NCBI GenBank assembly: GCA_949987695.1
Contig: OX465288.1
Coordinates: 67,923,159-67,987,158 of the forward strand
Length of the DNA stretch: 64,000 bases
Reading direction: 5' to 3'
From: Merzomyia westermanni
Taxonomy: Eukaryota; Arthropoda; Insecta; Diptera; Tephritidae
The notes beneath the pieces are model-generated. The model was given only the letters and a program-made list of their open reading frames with translations, made no database searches and was not told the DNA's origin. The first letter of the stretch is position 1. Each line of letters begins with the position of its first letter. The translations under genes and the position numbers were made by a program. Shown piece by piece: positions 32,809 to 43,990 of the stretch.

Positions 32809-34020
32809 ATGGCAAAGTTGAATGAGATGAAGCTTCAGCAACTTAAAAATGAGCTGCAACAGCGTGGACTGAATACAACAGAGCTACAGTCACGATTGCG
32901 AGAGGCTATGGAAGCTGAAGGAATTAACTTCGGCGATCATGTGTTTCAGCTTGTGGAAGAAGGATCGACAAAAATGGAAGAGAAGGAGTCTAGAATTCCA
33001 GCCGCGAGTGTGGACACCAACGCGTTGTTGACTGCATTGACTTAGATGTCATCTAGCATTTCAACACAGCTGGAAGAACAAAAGACACACATGGCATCTC
33101 AGCTGGAAGAACAAAAGACACACATGGCGTCTCAGTTGGATGAACAGAAAACTAGCATGGCATCTCAGATTTCAGTTCAACTAGACGAACAGAAGGCATA
33201 CATGAGATCTCACATGGAACAACAGGAGACACGTATAACATCAAAATTGGAAGCACAAGAGGAGCGTATATCCATGCAGGTGGCACGAATGTCTTCGCAG
33301 CTAGAAGTGCAGGATGCGAAAATTGCACAGCTACAGAATAAAATCGATGCTGATGTAGATGCACTGAGAGGTCGGATCCAGGAGTTACAACTGAATCGCA
33401 ACTGCTTCAACGAGTGTCGTGGCATTGAAGGGACCTGCAGCTGAAATCTTACAATTCCTGAAGGCGAACGAAACTATTATGAGGCATTGATGCAGTTGAG
33501 AGACGCTATGGTAGCGAACATCGAAAACAGATATACCAAATAGAACTACAGAATCGCTTCCAGAAACCTAATGAGACATTGCAGGAATTTGCATCGGACA
33601 TCGAAAGGTTGGCTCATCTAGCAAACGCAGACGCACCCGTAGAATACACAGAAAGGGTAAAAATCCAAAGCTTTATGAATGGAATACGTGATGTAGAGAC
33701 GAAGCGAGCCACATATGCAAATCAAAACAGATCATTGGCTGAGGCATGCTTTAACGCAGGAAACAGCTTCGCTTTTAAGTAAACCTGCATACAAGGCTCA
33801 TCGCGTACAAGTGGACACTCCGGCTTGGGTAGACAAAATTTTGGAAGCGTGGAACGGAGCACCGAAAAAAGTGATGGTCAATTAAATGCTTTAAGTGCGG
33901 AAAACCAAGTCACATGGCACGTTATTGCGGCACTGGCTCCAGTAACCCCAGCAATTCAGGTGACCGAAAACGTAAAGCTGAAGGAGATGAGCAAATCTCC
34001 CAACCAAATTAATCGTTAAA
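32809..34020 (+). pseudogene. Gag of element C
   Basis: SAP-like start (MAKLNEMKLQQLKNELQQRG), then a TAG after 78 codons. An open coiled-coil piece with more EEQKTHMASQL/DEQK repeats than A or B follows (33046-33444). Part of the capsid-coding region is deleted and the frame shifts more than once. A zinc knuckle, CFKCGKPSHMARYC, is readable near 33890 but out of frame with the piece before it. Not translatable as one protein. Confidence 0.85.
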
Positions 34021-34059
34021 CTAAATCGAGCCAGCCGAAAGGGGCGTGAACTGGCTCTC

Positions 34060-34563
34060 GCAACTGAATGCCCCATAATCTCTGTCTCACAGATCGGAAG
34101 GAAAGCGAGTAATGTTACTGTTGAAGGCTACGTGGACGGGAAAGAGCGCTTGCTGACTGTGGATACTGGTGCATCACATTCCATCATTCGGAGTGACTTG
34201 GTCAGCGGGAAGGTGAGACAATTGCAGAAAGCTAAGTTGTGGACGGTAACTGGTGAAAGCAAGCAAGTCCTGGGGGAGGTGACATGTAAGGTCGTGCTTG
34301 AGAATGTGGCTAAGTATCACAACTTCTTGGTAGCGAATATTGTCGACGAAGTCGTCATTGACGTCGATTTCTTGGCTGAGAGAGACAATCACATCAACGT
34401 GAGGAACAGGGTTATGACTTACAACGGCCAAGAAGTTCCTCTGATCTTTGGACACAATAGTGGCTATACCACCAAGAGAGTGATCTTGAAGATAAAGCAA
34501 CAGGAGCCTCGTAAGAAGATTCGCAAGGCCAGGAGGAAGATCCAGATTTACCACGTGTGTTGA
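34060..34563 (+). pseudogene. Protease of element C
   Basis: LLTVDTGASHSIIRSDLVSGK marks the retropepsin active site, followed by DVDFLAERDNH. The frame runs to the point where the deleted pol genes would begin. The sequence is closer to element A than to B. Confidence 0.85.
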
Positions 34564-35160
34564 AAGGACTAAAGGAGAACAAAGCGCCGAGAAGAGAAGA
34601 GATGATTAGATAGAGTGGCATCGCAAAAGCATATTGGGCACAATGGAGTAGCTTAAAGCTAACATCTGGTTGCATCGGATATGGGAAAGTGAAGATGGCC
34701 AAAATCATCGAGCACTTATCGGTGTCCCCCAGTCAAGAATTCCAGATGTCATTAAAGCGTCGCATATTTTGCCCACGTGGAAGCCACATGGGAATAAAGA
34801 AAACCCTTCAAGAGCCAATGCGGCGGTTCTATTGGCTCGGTTGCAGACGAACTGTGAGGAATACTGGATAAAGTGAAACAGTGCACTAGGCATGAGAGAA
34901 TGGAAAGGAATCTTGAAGAAGTGAGTTGCAGAAATATTTGCCGGGTACCACTGGAAACGAAAGTGAAGGCACAAAGCCATGCGGGATTAAGGACGGACAA
35001 AATGGTTGGAATATGTGACAATGTAATGCATTGTGGGAATCTCTGCAGGAGGGGATTGATGTCGGAGTTTCAGACCCTGGAGGAAATAAGGTTTAATAAA
35101 GCGGTGCCAAGCATTGAGTGTCTAGCAGCGTTTGCTTCGGGCAATGTGTCTGATCGGGAC
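34564..35160 (+). pseudogene. Integrase zinc-binding part and tail of element C
   Basis: Scattered frames give HMGIKKTLQEPMRRFYWLGC and a tail with IECLAAFASGNVSDRDD. The order equals that of element A, with reverse transcriptase, RNase H and the integrase core absent. The polypurine tract is lost in the deletion that removed the start of the 3' LTR. Confidence 0.78.
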
Positions 35161-35414
35161 GATGCCAATAAATAACACCGATCCATCGAGAACACGAAGA
35201 GCGAAGAAAGTTCTTGGTGCGTAGGCAAGCACCCTGTCGGACTATATAAGGCAGTGACCAAGCAAGGCAGGTTGATCAGTTTATTTTCAAGTTTTGTTCA
35301 GTAAACTACAGCGAGATTACCAAACTCTTAAATTTGTTTTGCGTTTATTACTAGTAAATAAACTGACTGATCGAACCCAGGATTGATAATCAAGGAATAA
35401 TCGAATTCGTCACA
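35161..35414 (+). repeat. 3' LTR of element C, 5' part deleted
   Basis: Starts at GATGCCAATAAATAACACCG, equivalent to an internal LTR position, directly joined to the internal tail. GAT occurs at both parents of the junction, suggesting a microhomology deletion. Confidence 0.85.
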
Positions 35415-37262
35415 GTATTATAGTAGGAAAAGAGCGTTCTGGCTGACAATAACTCTTACCATGGCTTGTAGAAAGTTAGGAGTATTTAACTTCTCCTCCA
35501 CCTCCAAAACTCCTTCCATTGAGCACACTATCGGTGGTTTTCCCCGTCATGAGAGTCCCCGATCTCTATGTGCTCTGCAAAATGACTTCGCGCTCACGGC
35601 GCAGACCATTCTGTGCCAAAAAATCAGCTTGGTCTACTGACTATCAAGAAGATAAGAACTAATAAACTTTTGGGTTCATACTTTCTTAGGGGTGTATTCA
35701 TAGTGGGAATTTTTGGGTAGTTTAATTTATTTATAAGTCAGTTGAACAGCCAGTGATACAACCAGTTTTAAGTACCTTCTTAATTATGACTATAAATACG
35801 CCCCATTAATTACTACTTATATTCTGGTCATGTTCCTCTAAATTACTGAGTATGAGCGCCTGGTTTGAGGTGACTGCGCTTATTCCCTCTAAAACACTCT
35901 CCACTTTTCCCATTGGCTCCGTTTGCTATTAAAAAATAATAAATGAATTTTTAAAAACAATGCAATATTTATCTTGAAACATTTTCAAATAATAAGTTTA
36001 AAATGCTAGCGAATGTGTTCTTGAAAATGTGGATTGAAAAAAGGGTTAATGATCACATGTGCAACCAAGTGTTAACAATCATGAAAGCCTTTGGCATCTC
36101 TCTTTTGTGTTATTATTGTATACTTCGTAAAGAAGGCCATTAGGCGGATTCTTTAAGCCCAAGCTAATAGGGTTTGCTTTCTATGTATTACTGTAACATT
36201 TCGTCAAGGATAGAACGTAGTACATGTACATATATTTATAAAAACTTATGTGGTTTCCAACGCGCTCATCCACCTTCCAAGCATACTTTGAGTGTTGGAG
36301 ATTTCCCATAATAAGAGCAACACATCTGAAATTTTGTGAAGGGACATATTTGTAATAAGTAATTGTATATGAGCAATAAATAAGGAATAACGTTTTATGA
36401 GACGGCGCACTACCTCAGAGCGGGGTAATTGATTTCTTTAGGAGGCAACTGCCAAAACACGACCAAAAATGACGGGAGAGGTATCAAAAGCCGCGTTTTG
36501 ACCTCAGAATACATTGATTAGCAGGTGGCCTTCGGCCGCGCTTCACAAACATAACCCTTAGCCGGTCCAACACCGGCTAAGCAACCCCCGTAAGTTGATA
36601 GTACACCGACTTGGGAACGTTTACATACAAAAATTAAAAATACCATTTTGATATTGTTGTGGCTGTTGTTGCTGCATAACCCCGGATTGCTGTGGTTGGT
36701 CATCTAGGTACAAAAAATGGTGATGTGGTTTTGCTGGCTCATTTTTCTGCAATGGCTAATGTGGTTGCAATAGCTGATGTGATTGCAACGGTTCATGTGC
36801 TTGCAATGGTTGATGTGCTTGTGCGTTAAAATTCGACACATTCAATTGTTGGTGATGGGGGTTTTCTGGCTCTTTTGGCTACAGTGGCTGATGTGGTTCT
36901 GCGTTAAAATTCGACGCATTCAATCGATTATTTTTAATTGATTGAGGAGCTAAAATGGGAAAGTGGTCAGTTAACTTGCATTGTTTACATGAAATATTTT
37001 GGCTGCATTTATTTTCACCTACCATTTTCAAGCTGGCTGTCTTCCACAACCCAGTCGTCGAAATTAAAAGAATCGTTCACACTCATTTATAGTTAATTCA
37101 ATTTATAATTAATTTTTATTTTATTACACAAAATGTGCGGATTGACTTGAAAATTCATGAAATATATGATGCAAATTGGAACAAGTAGGAACTTGCCCTC
37201 AATTGGGATACAGAAGTATTTGTAATCTACATTTGCATATGAAATTTCAACCCTTTCAGAAC
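35415..37262. other. No gene recognised; short imperfect repeats
   Basis: No credible coding frame. From 36720 to 36930, phrases of the type GCAATGGCTGATGTGGTTGC recur about every 21-24 bases, and GCGTTAAAATTCGAC occurs twice. Around 36500-36600 is CGGTCCAACACCGGCTAAGC, with small GCCGG stems. Confidence 0.45.
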
Positions 37263-37266
37263 TTAA

Positions 37267-37511
37267 CCCTTTCGGTCCGGTCGGTACACATATGTACCAG
37301 CACCTATTTAGGTACCTTAAGCGCTTTATATTTGGCTAAGACTAAGTTTAAAATGTGCTGGTTGGCAACCCTGATAGAGAGAGAAAGCGCAACAGCTGAC
37401 CGCTTAACAGCTGATGTTTTTATCCACTAGTTTATATCACATAATTTGTGGAAGTGAGTTTCTTTCAATAAAAAAAATATGAAGAGAAATGTGAATTCAG
37501 GTTCGAAAGGG
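37267..37511. mobile_element. TTAA-flanked MITE (piggyBac-like), copy 2
   Basis: TTAA on both sides. Ends CCCTTTCGGTCCGG and, reversed, CCCTTTCGAACCTG, fitting the CCYTTT start of piggyBac elements. Inside is GGTACACATATGTACC, a 16-base palindrome. Confidence 0.85.
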
Positions 37512-37550
37512 TTAAATTACTTGCAATGATTATTACGAGAGCACGGGCAG

Positions 37551-37850
37551 TAGAGCGTCTCGCCTTACAGGCAAAAAAAAAAAAGTCGGCCGTACCTCCC
37601 CTCATATGAAGTGTTTTTGAAAAACACTTAAAACTAAATTTGTATTTTTTTTTTTCTGGCAACGCTAGATGTCGCCCAATTGCATTTTTCTTCATATCTT
37701 CGGCATTTATTGTCGGATTTTAAAGTGTGATACACCAATTTTTTGTCTCAAGGAGTGGGTTTTTTCTAAAAAAGCTCATTGATCTCAGGCGCTCCGTTGT
37801 GGTACCTACCCACCATATCTCAGTTGCTACCATCCTAATGTACCGATCTA
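37551..37850 (+). repeat. Left inverted repeat of the 1876-base transposon
   Basis: Contains AAGTCGGCCGTACCTCCCC, a GTGTTTTTGAAAAACAC hairpin, and ACCATATCTCAGTTGCTACC at its inner end. Confidence 0.88.
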
Positions 37851-38122
37851 ATAACAGAAAATTAAAGACGTAAAAAATCGTTAATCTTTTGCGAAAAAAG
37901 TACTTCAATTAATTCAGTAGAACTCGAAATAAAACAAATTTTGTTTTTAGTTGAAAGCTATACATTCGATGCCTTATTTTCTGTATACATTTTTCTTTAT
38001 GAAGACCGTTTTTTTGTACATTAACTGGACTATTGTTTATCTATTTTTTCCTGTTTTATGTTTTGCCCTTTACATCATAATCAATTGTCTATATTCTGCG
38101 CGACCAATTATATTTATATCGC

Positions 38123-38959
38123 ATGGTCCGGGCTGTTCATACAGGAGAGTGTGACGAGAGTTTAGCAAGCGAGAAGCCCGGTGCTATGACTACAGCCCAT
38201 TGGCTGACAACAGCGTCTCGAATTCTTCGCTATTATATAACGTGCGAGCAACCCTCAATAACACTAAAAACACTTGCTGACTTTATTGTAAAAGTTTATG
38301 CTCCTTTCTGGTTTCTGGTTAAAAACCAACCACTTGCAATTCACGGATGTCGTCTCGTTTTCAAATACATCACATGGAGTCGCCAATTGCCAAAAGACAT
38401 TCAAAATATTGTTCGCCCGGTCATAAAAAATAACTCGTACTTTCTGCACCCAGAAAATATTTTGATATCGATGATAACCGATACAGATCCATTCGTGCGT
38501 TCAGATGGATACACGAGGATCTTAGCAGCCCGCAGAGAAGCTAATGGATGTGTTCGTCAAATGTTTGGTCCGAAAGAGGATAATATTATAAATTTCGAGA
38601 GTGACAAATATTTTAATGTAATAGATTGGGATAGATTCGAACCGGCTGAACCACCATGCTTGCAGTTCTTCGCGAAATATCACCTCGAAGCATTACAATA
38701 TTCCAATGCAATAATTGAATTACCATGTATGCACAACGAAAACCATTAATTTTTCTTTGCTTCTCTTTTATCGGCATTTTCACTGATCTTTTTCACAGCA
38801 TATCCTTGTCACTCCCAAAATACCGAGCGATTTGTTCATACAGTTCATGAATCTGCAATGGCGGTCACCGATGAACAACGCATGGGCCGCATTTTATCTA
38901 AGCTCGAGAGCCGGCAGAAATACAGCAAGCTTGAATCCCGACAAAACTTTATGGATTAA
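38123..38959 (+). CDS. Unknown protein encoded by the transposon, two exons
   Basis: Joining 38123-38726 to 38799-38959 gives 254 codons without a stop; unspliced, it ends after 208. The first ATG follows in-frame noncoding sequence; AMTTAHW at residue 22 is an alternative start. The product looks soluble and mostly helical. Blocks are HWLTTASRILRYYI, FIVKVYAPFWF, LPKDIQNIV, NSYFLHPENILISMI, VIDWDRFEPAEPP and, in exon 2, CHSQNTERFVHTVHESA. I recall similar uncharacterised, multi-copy proteins from other arthropods, but not their function. There are no membrane segments, zinc fingers, DDE or HUH motifs. It is intact while neighbours are dead, so it is young or selected. Confidence 0.75.
38727..38798 (+). 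other. Predicted 72-base intron
   Basis: Donor GTATGC, a pyrimidine-rich 3' half, and acceptor TTTTTCACAG. The length is typical of small fly introns. Removing it keeps the frame (codon split after one base) and adds a histidine/cysteine-containing tail. Confidence 0.7.
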
Positions 38960-39151
38960 AATTTCCGTTACAAAACAAACAATTCACTAACTGTTTCGCG
39001 AGCGAGGAAAATAAATAAAATTTACTTTTTCTTGTATGGCTTTAGACTAAAAATAAATTGTGTTGTATTTCTGGTTCTACTGATTGAATCGAACTACTTT
39101 TTTGGCAAAAGATTTATGATTTTTTACGGTATTCAATTAACTGACATTAGG

Positions 39152-39426
39152 TTGCTACATTAGGGTGGTAGAAACTGAGATATGGTGGGTAAGTACCACA
39201 ACGAAACGCATAAGCTCAATGCACTTTCTTGAGAAAAACCTCCTCTTTGAGACAAAAAAATTGATGTGTCACACTTTAAAATCCGACAACAAATGCCAAA
39301 GATATTAAGAAAAATGTAATTGGGCGACATCTAGGGTTGCCAGAAAAAAAATTTTTTTTTAAATGTTTTTCAAAAACACTTCATATGAGGGGAGGTACGG
39401 CCGACTTTTTTTGGTGATACGCTCTA
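39152..39426 (-). repeat. Right inverted repeat of the 1876-base transposon
   Basis: Reverse complement of the left repeat, with small indels and changes, mainly in the homopolymer stretches. Confidence 0.88.
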
Positions 39427-39434
39427 ACGGGCAG

Positions 39435-41167
39435 ACTCAAGGGGTTCCATGAAATAGTTTTCGGTCCGTTGAAATGCGATACAAACTAGAATTTTCGAGT
39501 CGGATGATTGTATTCACCACTTTAATGGGTCCCAATTTTTTACTATAACAAAACAAATCTTTTTCCTTCAAATGGTTTATAATGAAAGTCCCCATTTTGG
39601 AAGAGTTTTAAGTGAATCATTAAAACCCTGCCTTTCTTCAAGTCTGAGGAATATCTGTTGTAAAATAAAGTTGGGCTTGTTGACAAGTTTTTTAAGGTAA
39701 TGCATGTTATTTTCAACACTATACGCCGAAAAGGAATCTAAAGGAGCAAACTGCTTGACGCAAAATAGTTTACAATTATTTAAAAGCTAATCTGCATGTA
39801 CCTTCACTCGATAAAAGTTTTATTGAACGGTGCAATAATAATAAGTGGTAGTACAAGTCGCTTTCTACACAATCTTTCAGCAGAAAAATCCCCGTGTACA
39901 ACAAAAACTTCTGAACTCTGTGGATTTCCAATGATTCAATTCGGTAAATTTTTTGGTAATACGTATAAACTCGGAAGGAATAAACTGAGCGACATAATCT
40001 ATTCTTTCGTTCACGGTGTGCAAATAAATTTTTTTTAACATTAAATTTAACCATTTTTTGACAACACCCAGGTCAACCAGGTGCATGCAATCTAAAGGAA
40101 ATTGGGGCACCATACCGAAACCTGTTTCTTCTAAAACACTCTTCATATCTTTGAATTCATCAATGTGATGGGTCACATTACTCCGTGAATCGAAAGTTAA
40201 ATCGGTTCTTGGTGGCCCAACTTCTTTTAGAAAACATACTCTCCTTTCCCGGTACAAGCCTTCTTGGCAGCACTTTGGACAGCCGCTCTTGCTATTGTGG
40301 GATACGACACCAGTTACATATGCCCTTGCTGGGGAGTCGCAAAAAACAAACGAACATCAAACTTTTTTAGGACTTCATCTGGACCTATTTTAACTCCTGC
40401 TTCTTTAAACCACTGCACCTCTTCGCAGAAATCATTCGTGAAAGCATTTACGCTTTCAGGCTTTTTAACACCAGCTATCAGAAAAGGAGGGACTTATGGA
40501 AAGCCTAAAATAGCACCAAGAATAGGCCATAAAACCCGGTTTGAGCTTTTAAAGAGGCTTAAACCGTCAATACCAACGTCAATTAGAACCTTATTAAGAT
40601 TTTCTAGTTAAACAAAATGGCCAGACAGAAAATAATTTTGTATACCAACGTATAAGAACTCTCCATTAGGAATTGTCTTCAAATGCACTTTTTTCCTCCT
40701 TTAACGTCCATTCTATTCAAGGCTTTCGGCAAATCTTCAACAGAAATTTGGGTCTCATTATTTCTAATAGCCCATCCCCTTATTTCTTCGGAACTGCTTA
40801 CACTACCTTTCGGAAGAACGCCTTCCCCGAGTGGATGTACCATTTTTGGGGAATTCATGTCGCAATCTAAAGCATTTATGGCTGGAAAACTGGGACAAAC
40901 GGCATCACTTCGCGCTGGGAACATACTATCAGAAGCATTTACATCACCATTGGAAGGAGTTACATTATAATAAATAGGAAATCCAACCGAATCCCTGGGT
41001 TTTGACGCAAAACAATTTCCAGGAGAAACTCTTTCTTCTACCGGAAACACAGGAAGTGTATTTTCTTGGTTACACTTTAACGCAAAAGAATCACTGTTAA
41101 CCACTCTTATAATATTTCCAGAGTCTATTCTTTTTTGTTCGCCCCACACATTCCGCAATTTTTTCAT
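39435..41167 (-). pseudogene. CACTA/EnSpm-type transposase remnant
   Basis: Read in several frames: a 162-codon N-terminal region (40679-41167), then DGLSLFKSSNRVLWPILGAI, PPFLIAGVKKPESVNAF, SGCPKC, FPLDCMHLVDLGVVKKWL and WKSTEFRSF, ending in LKLFQNGDFHYKPFEGK. The order matches animal EnSpm-like transposases as I know them (a zinc-ligand-like CPKC and a catalytic-core histidine/leucine block). At least four frame breaks and stops are present. The coding continues on the other side of the 1876-base transposon (ESARALVIIIA near 37520-37550). Confidence 0.75.
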
Positions 41168-42404
41168 ACTTTTTTAATTTAGATTTAAAAATTTTGTTTT
41201 CTTTATATCTTGAGTTATAAAATGATTTCTTCATTACTTATCTTATAGTAGTTATTTTATTTAAACACATATGTTACTTTTGCGGCGGTTATAAATTTTT
41301 GAATTTTTAAAAATGCAACATATGTGATTATCTTTTGATGTTCATATGACAATCAGTATTGACAATAAAATTAAGTATCACTATTTTCATCAATACATGA
41401 CAGCATCCCTACCAACCATGGCTACCCACTTTTTGTAATTTTCTTATCGAGTTCCAAGACCATCTCTATTTTTTGTCCTTCATACCAACACCAACGCATA
41501 TCTCTGGGATATTTTTTCTAAAAAAAAAATTATTATGATTTCTCACTATTGCTATTCCTATGAGATTGAATGAAATAGTAGGATTTTAGTAACTAAAAAC
41601 AAAATCATAACAAAGGGAAATTATACAGATGTTTCCATAAATTAAATTTTCTGTCAAAATAAAAAATATGTTTTTAAATTTTTGTTCAAAATTTGTTATA
41701 TAAAATAAACTTACTTGGTTGTACTGTAATTTGAAGCCATTAATAATAATAATATTAACATTGCTAGTAAATTCCACGATTTTACAGGGAGCAACTATGG
41801 TGGCAATCGAAGATAAGCGATAACGGCCTAAATTCAACCCGCGAAGTGCGTCCTTTTTCGCAATTGGTAGGAGCCCGTCGAACCCTTTAGCTTTATAATA
41901 AATTTACGTATATACACACTTAGCTGGATATTTTGTAGGCTGTTAAGATTTTGGTTCTTTCGAAAGGCCTCCCACCATACCATAGAGCCATATGTCAGCA
42001 CCAGTCGCATCTGTAGTACCGTCTTCTGTTTAAGACGCCATTGTCATTAAACATCTATTTATAAGTATGGAAATCGATTCAGGCCTTGGAATAGCAGTGA
42101 CCATATCCCCAACGGCACCTAAACTTTGTGGTGTCCTGCACACAGCGTACCTGTTGCATAGGAGGAGCGACACTAGGCATCGTACCAATTGATCTTCGAG
42201 GCTCGTTGGAATACAAAGGCGCCTTATTAGTGATTTTGTCTTCTTACACATGTATTTTTATTCAGGGATTTTATATTTAATTGGATCCTAACTAATTTGT
42301 CTTCCCTTTCTCTCCGAATACAGCAATGAAGTAATGGAACCAATGACCCTTTCGGTTTGGCCTTCCAGTTGGTCGCCCTCTCCTCCTTATCGGGCGCCCT
42401 AATA
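41168..42404. other. No gene recognised
   Basis: AT-rich DNA. No persistent coding frame, no paired repeats noticed. Confidence 0.45.
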
Positions 42405-42590
42405 ATTTCGTTTATTTTTATTTTGTTTCATTTAATTTTTTTACATTTCATTTTAATTCTTTTCATTTCATTGCACCTCATTTTATTACATTTCTTCTCA
42501 TTTTATTTCATTTCATCTAATATTATTTCAATTTATTAGATTTTACTTAATTTTATTTTATTTCGTTTGATTTCATCTCATCGGCAAAAA

Positions 42591-42802
42591 CACTCCCCGA
42601 AGGTTTATTAACAGTCCTTGGCCGGATTTGAACTCGGTACGCTCCGGTACTCCCTTGCGGTACTGCCCGACTGTCGGGGTAACGATTTATGACCAGTGAA
42701 ACCTTCTAGGTCATGTCACCCCTCCTTCCGTAAGGAAGGATAAGATGGGTAATGGGAGGTGAGAGGCATCATATCCGTAGAACAACCATCGTAGATCAAC
42801 CA
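42591..42802 (-). mobile_element. SINE-2 copy 2
   Basis: Same order as the copy at 31112: CTCCCCGAAGG, CCTTGGCCGGATTTGAAC, GTTTATGACCAG-like sequence, CCTCCTTCCG hairpin. Shorter at the end corresponding to GCCCCTGCGGG. Confidence 0.65.
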
Positions 42803-42966
42803 TTTGTTTTCGTTTGATTTAATTTAATTTCATTTTATTCTATTTTATTTTATTTTATATCGTTTCATTCCAATTCGTTTCATTTTGTTTTATTTTATTT
42901 TATATCACTTCATTTCAATTCGTTTCATTTTGTTTTATTTTATTTAATTTTATTTTATTTTATTTT

Positions 42967-43320
42967 GGCGGCCGCCGTGGTGTGAAGGTAGTGTTGCCGG
43001 CCTACCACACCGAAGGTCCATGGTTCGAGCCCTGGTACAGGTAACATCAAAAGTGATTTGAAAACAGTTTTTCAAAACGGGGTCGCCCCTCGGCAGTGGT
43101 TTGACAAACTCTCCGAGTGTATTTCTGCCATGACAGGCTTCTCAGCAAAAATTCGTCTCCTTTGTAGATGCCGTTCGGAGTCGGCAAAAAACTGTAGGTC
43201 CCACCAATTTGTAGGGAAAATTCAAATCGGCACACCACAAATTGGAAGAGAAGCTTGGCGCAAAAATCTCTTAGGAGGTTTATGATGATATACCTGTTGT
43301 ATATCGCGCCATAGAGATAG
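42967..43320 (+). mobile_element. SINE-1 copy 3
   Basis: Full-length head and body with B box GGTTCGAGCCC. Ends CCATAGAGATAG before the simple repeat resumes. The ATTTT-rich flanks hide any target duplication. Nearly identical to the copy at 63110. Confidence 0.85.
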
Positions 43321-43485
43321 ACAGATTTTATTTTATTTTACTTTATTTTATTTTATTTTATTTATTTTGTTTTATTTTTATGTTATTTTATTTTGTTTTA
43401 TATTATTTCATTTCATTTTATTTTATTTCAGTTCATTTTACTACATAAATTTCATTAAATTTTACTTTATTTATTTAACTTTGGT

Positions 43486-43990
43486 TAAGTTAGGTGTCCT
43501 TATAGCACATATATATTTACTATGTGAAATTAATTTTTTACAAATAAATAAAAATATAAAAAAACGTTTTTGGAAATTTATTGGAAACTTTTTGGTTTTT
43601 TTTTTTAATAGATTTATGGGTATAGAATTCAACAGGAATCCAAGTCAGGCAGTGCCTAAAAGTATGTAATCTTTGCTGTGATGTCAGGTTTGTTTTGGGA
43701 TATTTAGTTAGAGAAGTGCAGCTATGTTATTTCTTAATGGAGTCTCCGAATGAGGGCGAGTGCGATGCGTAATCACATGTACACGCCATATGCAAGGGGA
43801 ATGTGGTTAGGATCTACACGCCGCCCATACAAAACTATCCACTTTTTTATCTTCATTTGTGGATAGCACGACCTATGTTTTATCCACTTTTTTACCCGCG
43901 TATGGTTGGTAGGGATTGTCAACTAAGACTGTGCGTGCATTGGTAAAAATATCATAGTTTCTTGTAGGGCAGTTACAAATAAATTAATAC
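43486..43990. other. No gene recognised
   Basis: AT-rich unique-looking DNA without coding features. Confidence 0.4.

Larger units (their letters stand above)
32311..35414 (+). mobile_element. Ty3/gypsy element C, non-autonomous, plus strand
   Basis: GTAT duplicated at both sides (32307-32310 and 35415-35418). Complete 5' LTR, but a 3' LTR missing its first part. Gag, protease and integrase-zinc parts only, as in element A. More stops and shifts than A, so it is older. Confidence 0.9.
37551..39426. mobile_element. Transposon with long inverted repeats carrying an unknown spliced gene
   Basis: A perfect 8-base duplication ACGGGCAG flanks it (37543-37550, 39427-39434). The ends TAGAGCGTCTCGCC and, reversed, TAGAGCGTATCACC begin inverted repeats of about 275-300 bases each. 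An 8-base target and a YARNG start fit the hAT superfamily. Nothing in the 1.3-kb centre resembles a transposase. It sits in, and was inserted into, CACTA transposase coding sequence. Confidence 0.88.
42405..43485. repeat. ATTTT/TTTCA simple-repeat tract with two SINEs
   Basis: Runs of TTTTATTTTATTTTATTTT and TTTCATTTCA variants fill 42405-42590, 42815-42966 and 43324-43485, broken by SINE-2 and SINE-1 insertions. Long low-complexity frames here are not genes. Confidence 0.9.

Noticed and set aside
43047..43285. Frames on both strands repeated at 63190-63428
   Set aside because: They are translations of SINE-1; the conservation reflects recent SINE copies.
42357..43669. Phenylalanine/leucine-rich frames looking like membrane proteins
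   Set aside because: They are translations of ATTTT/TTTCA simple repeats.
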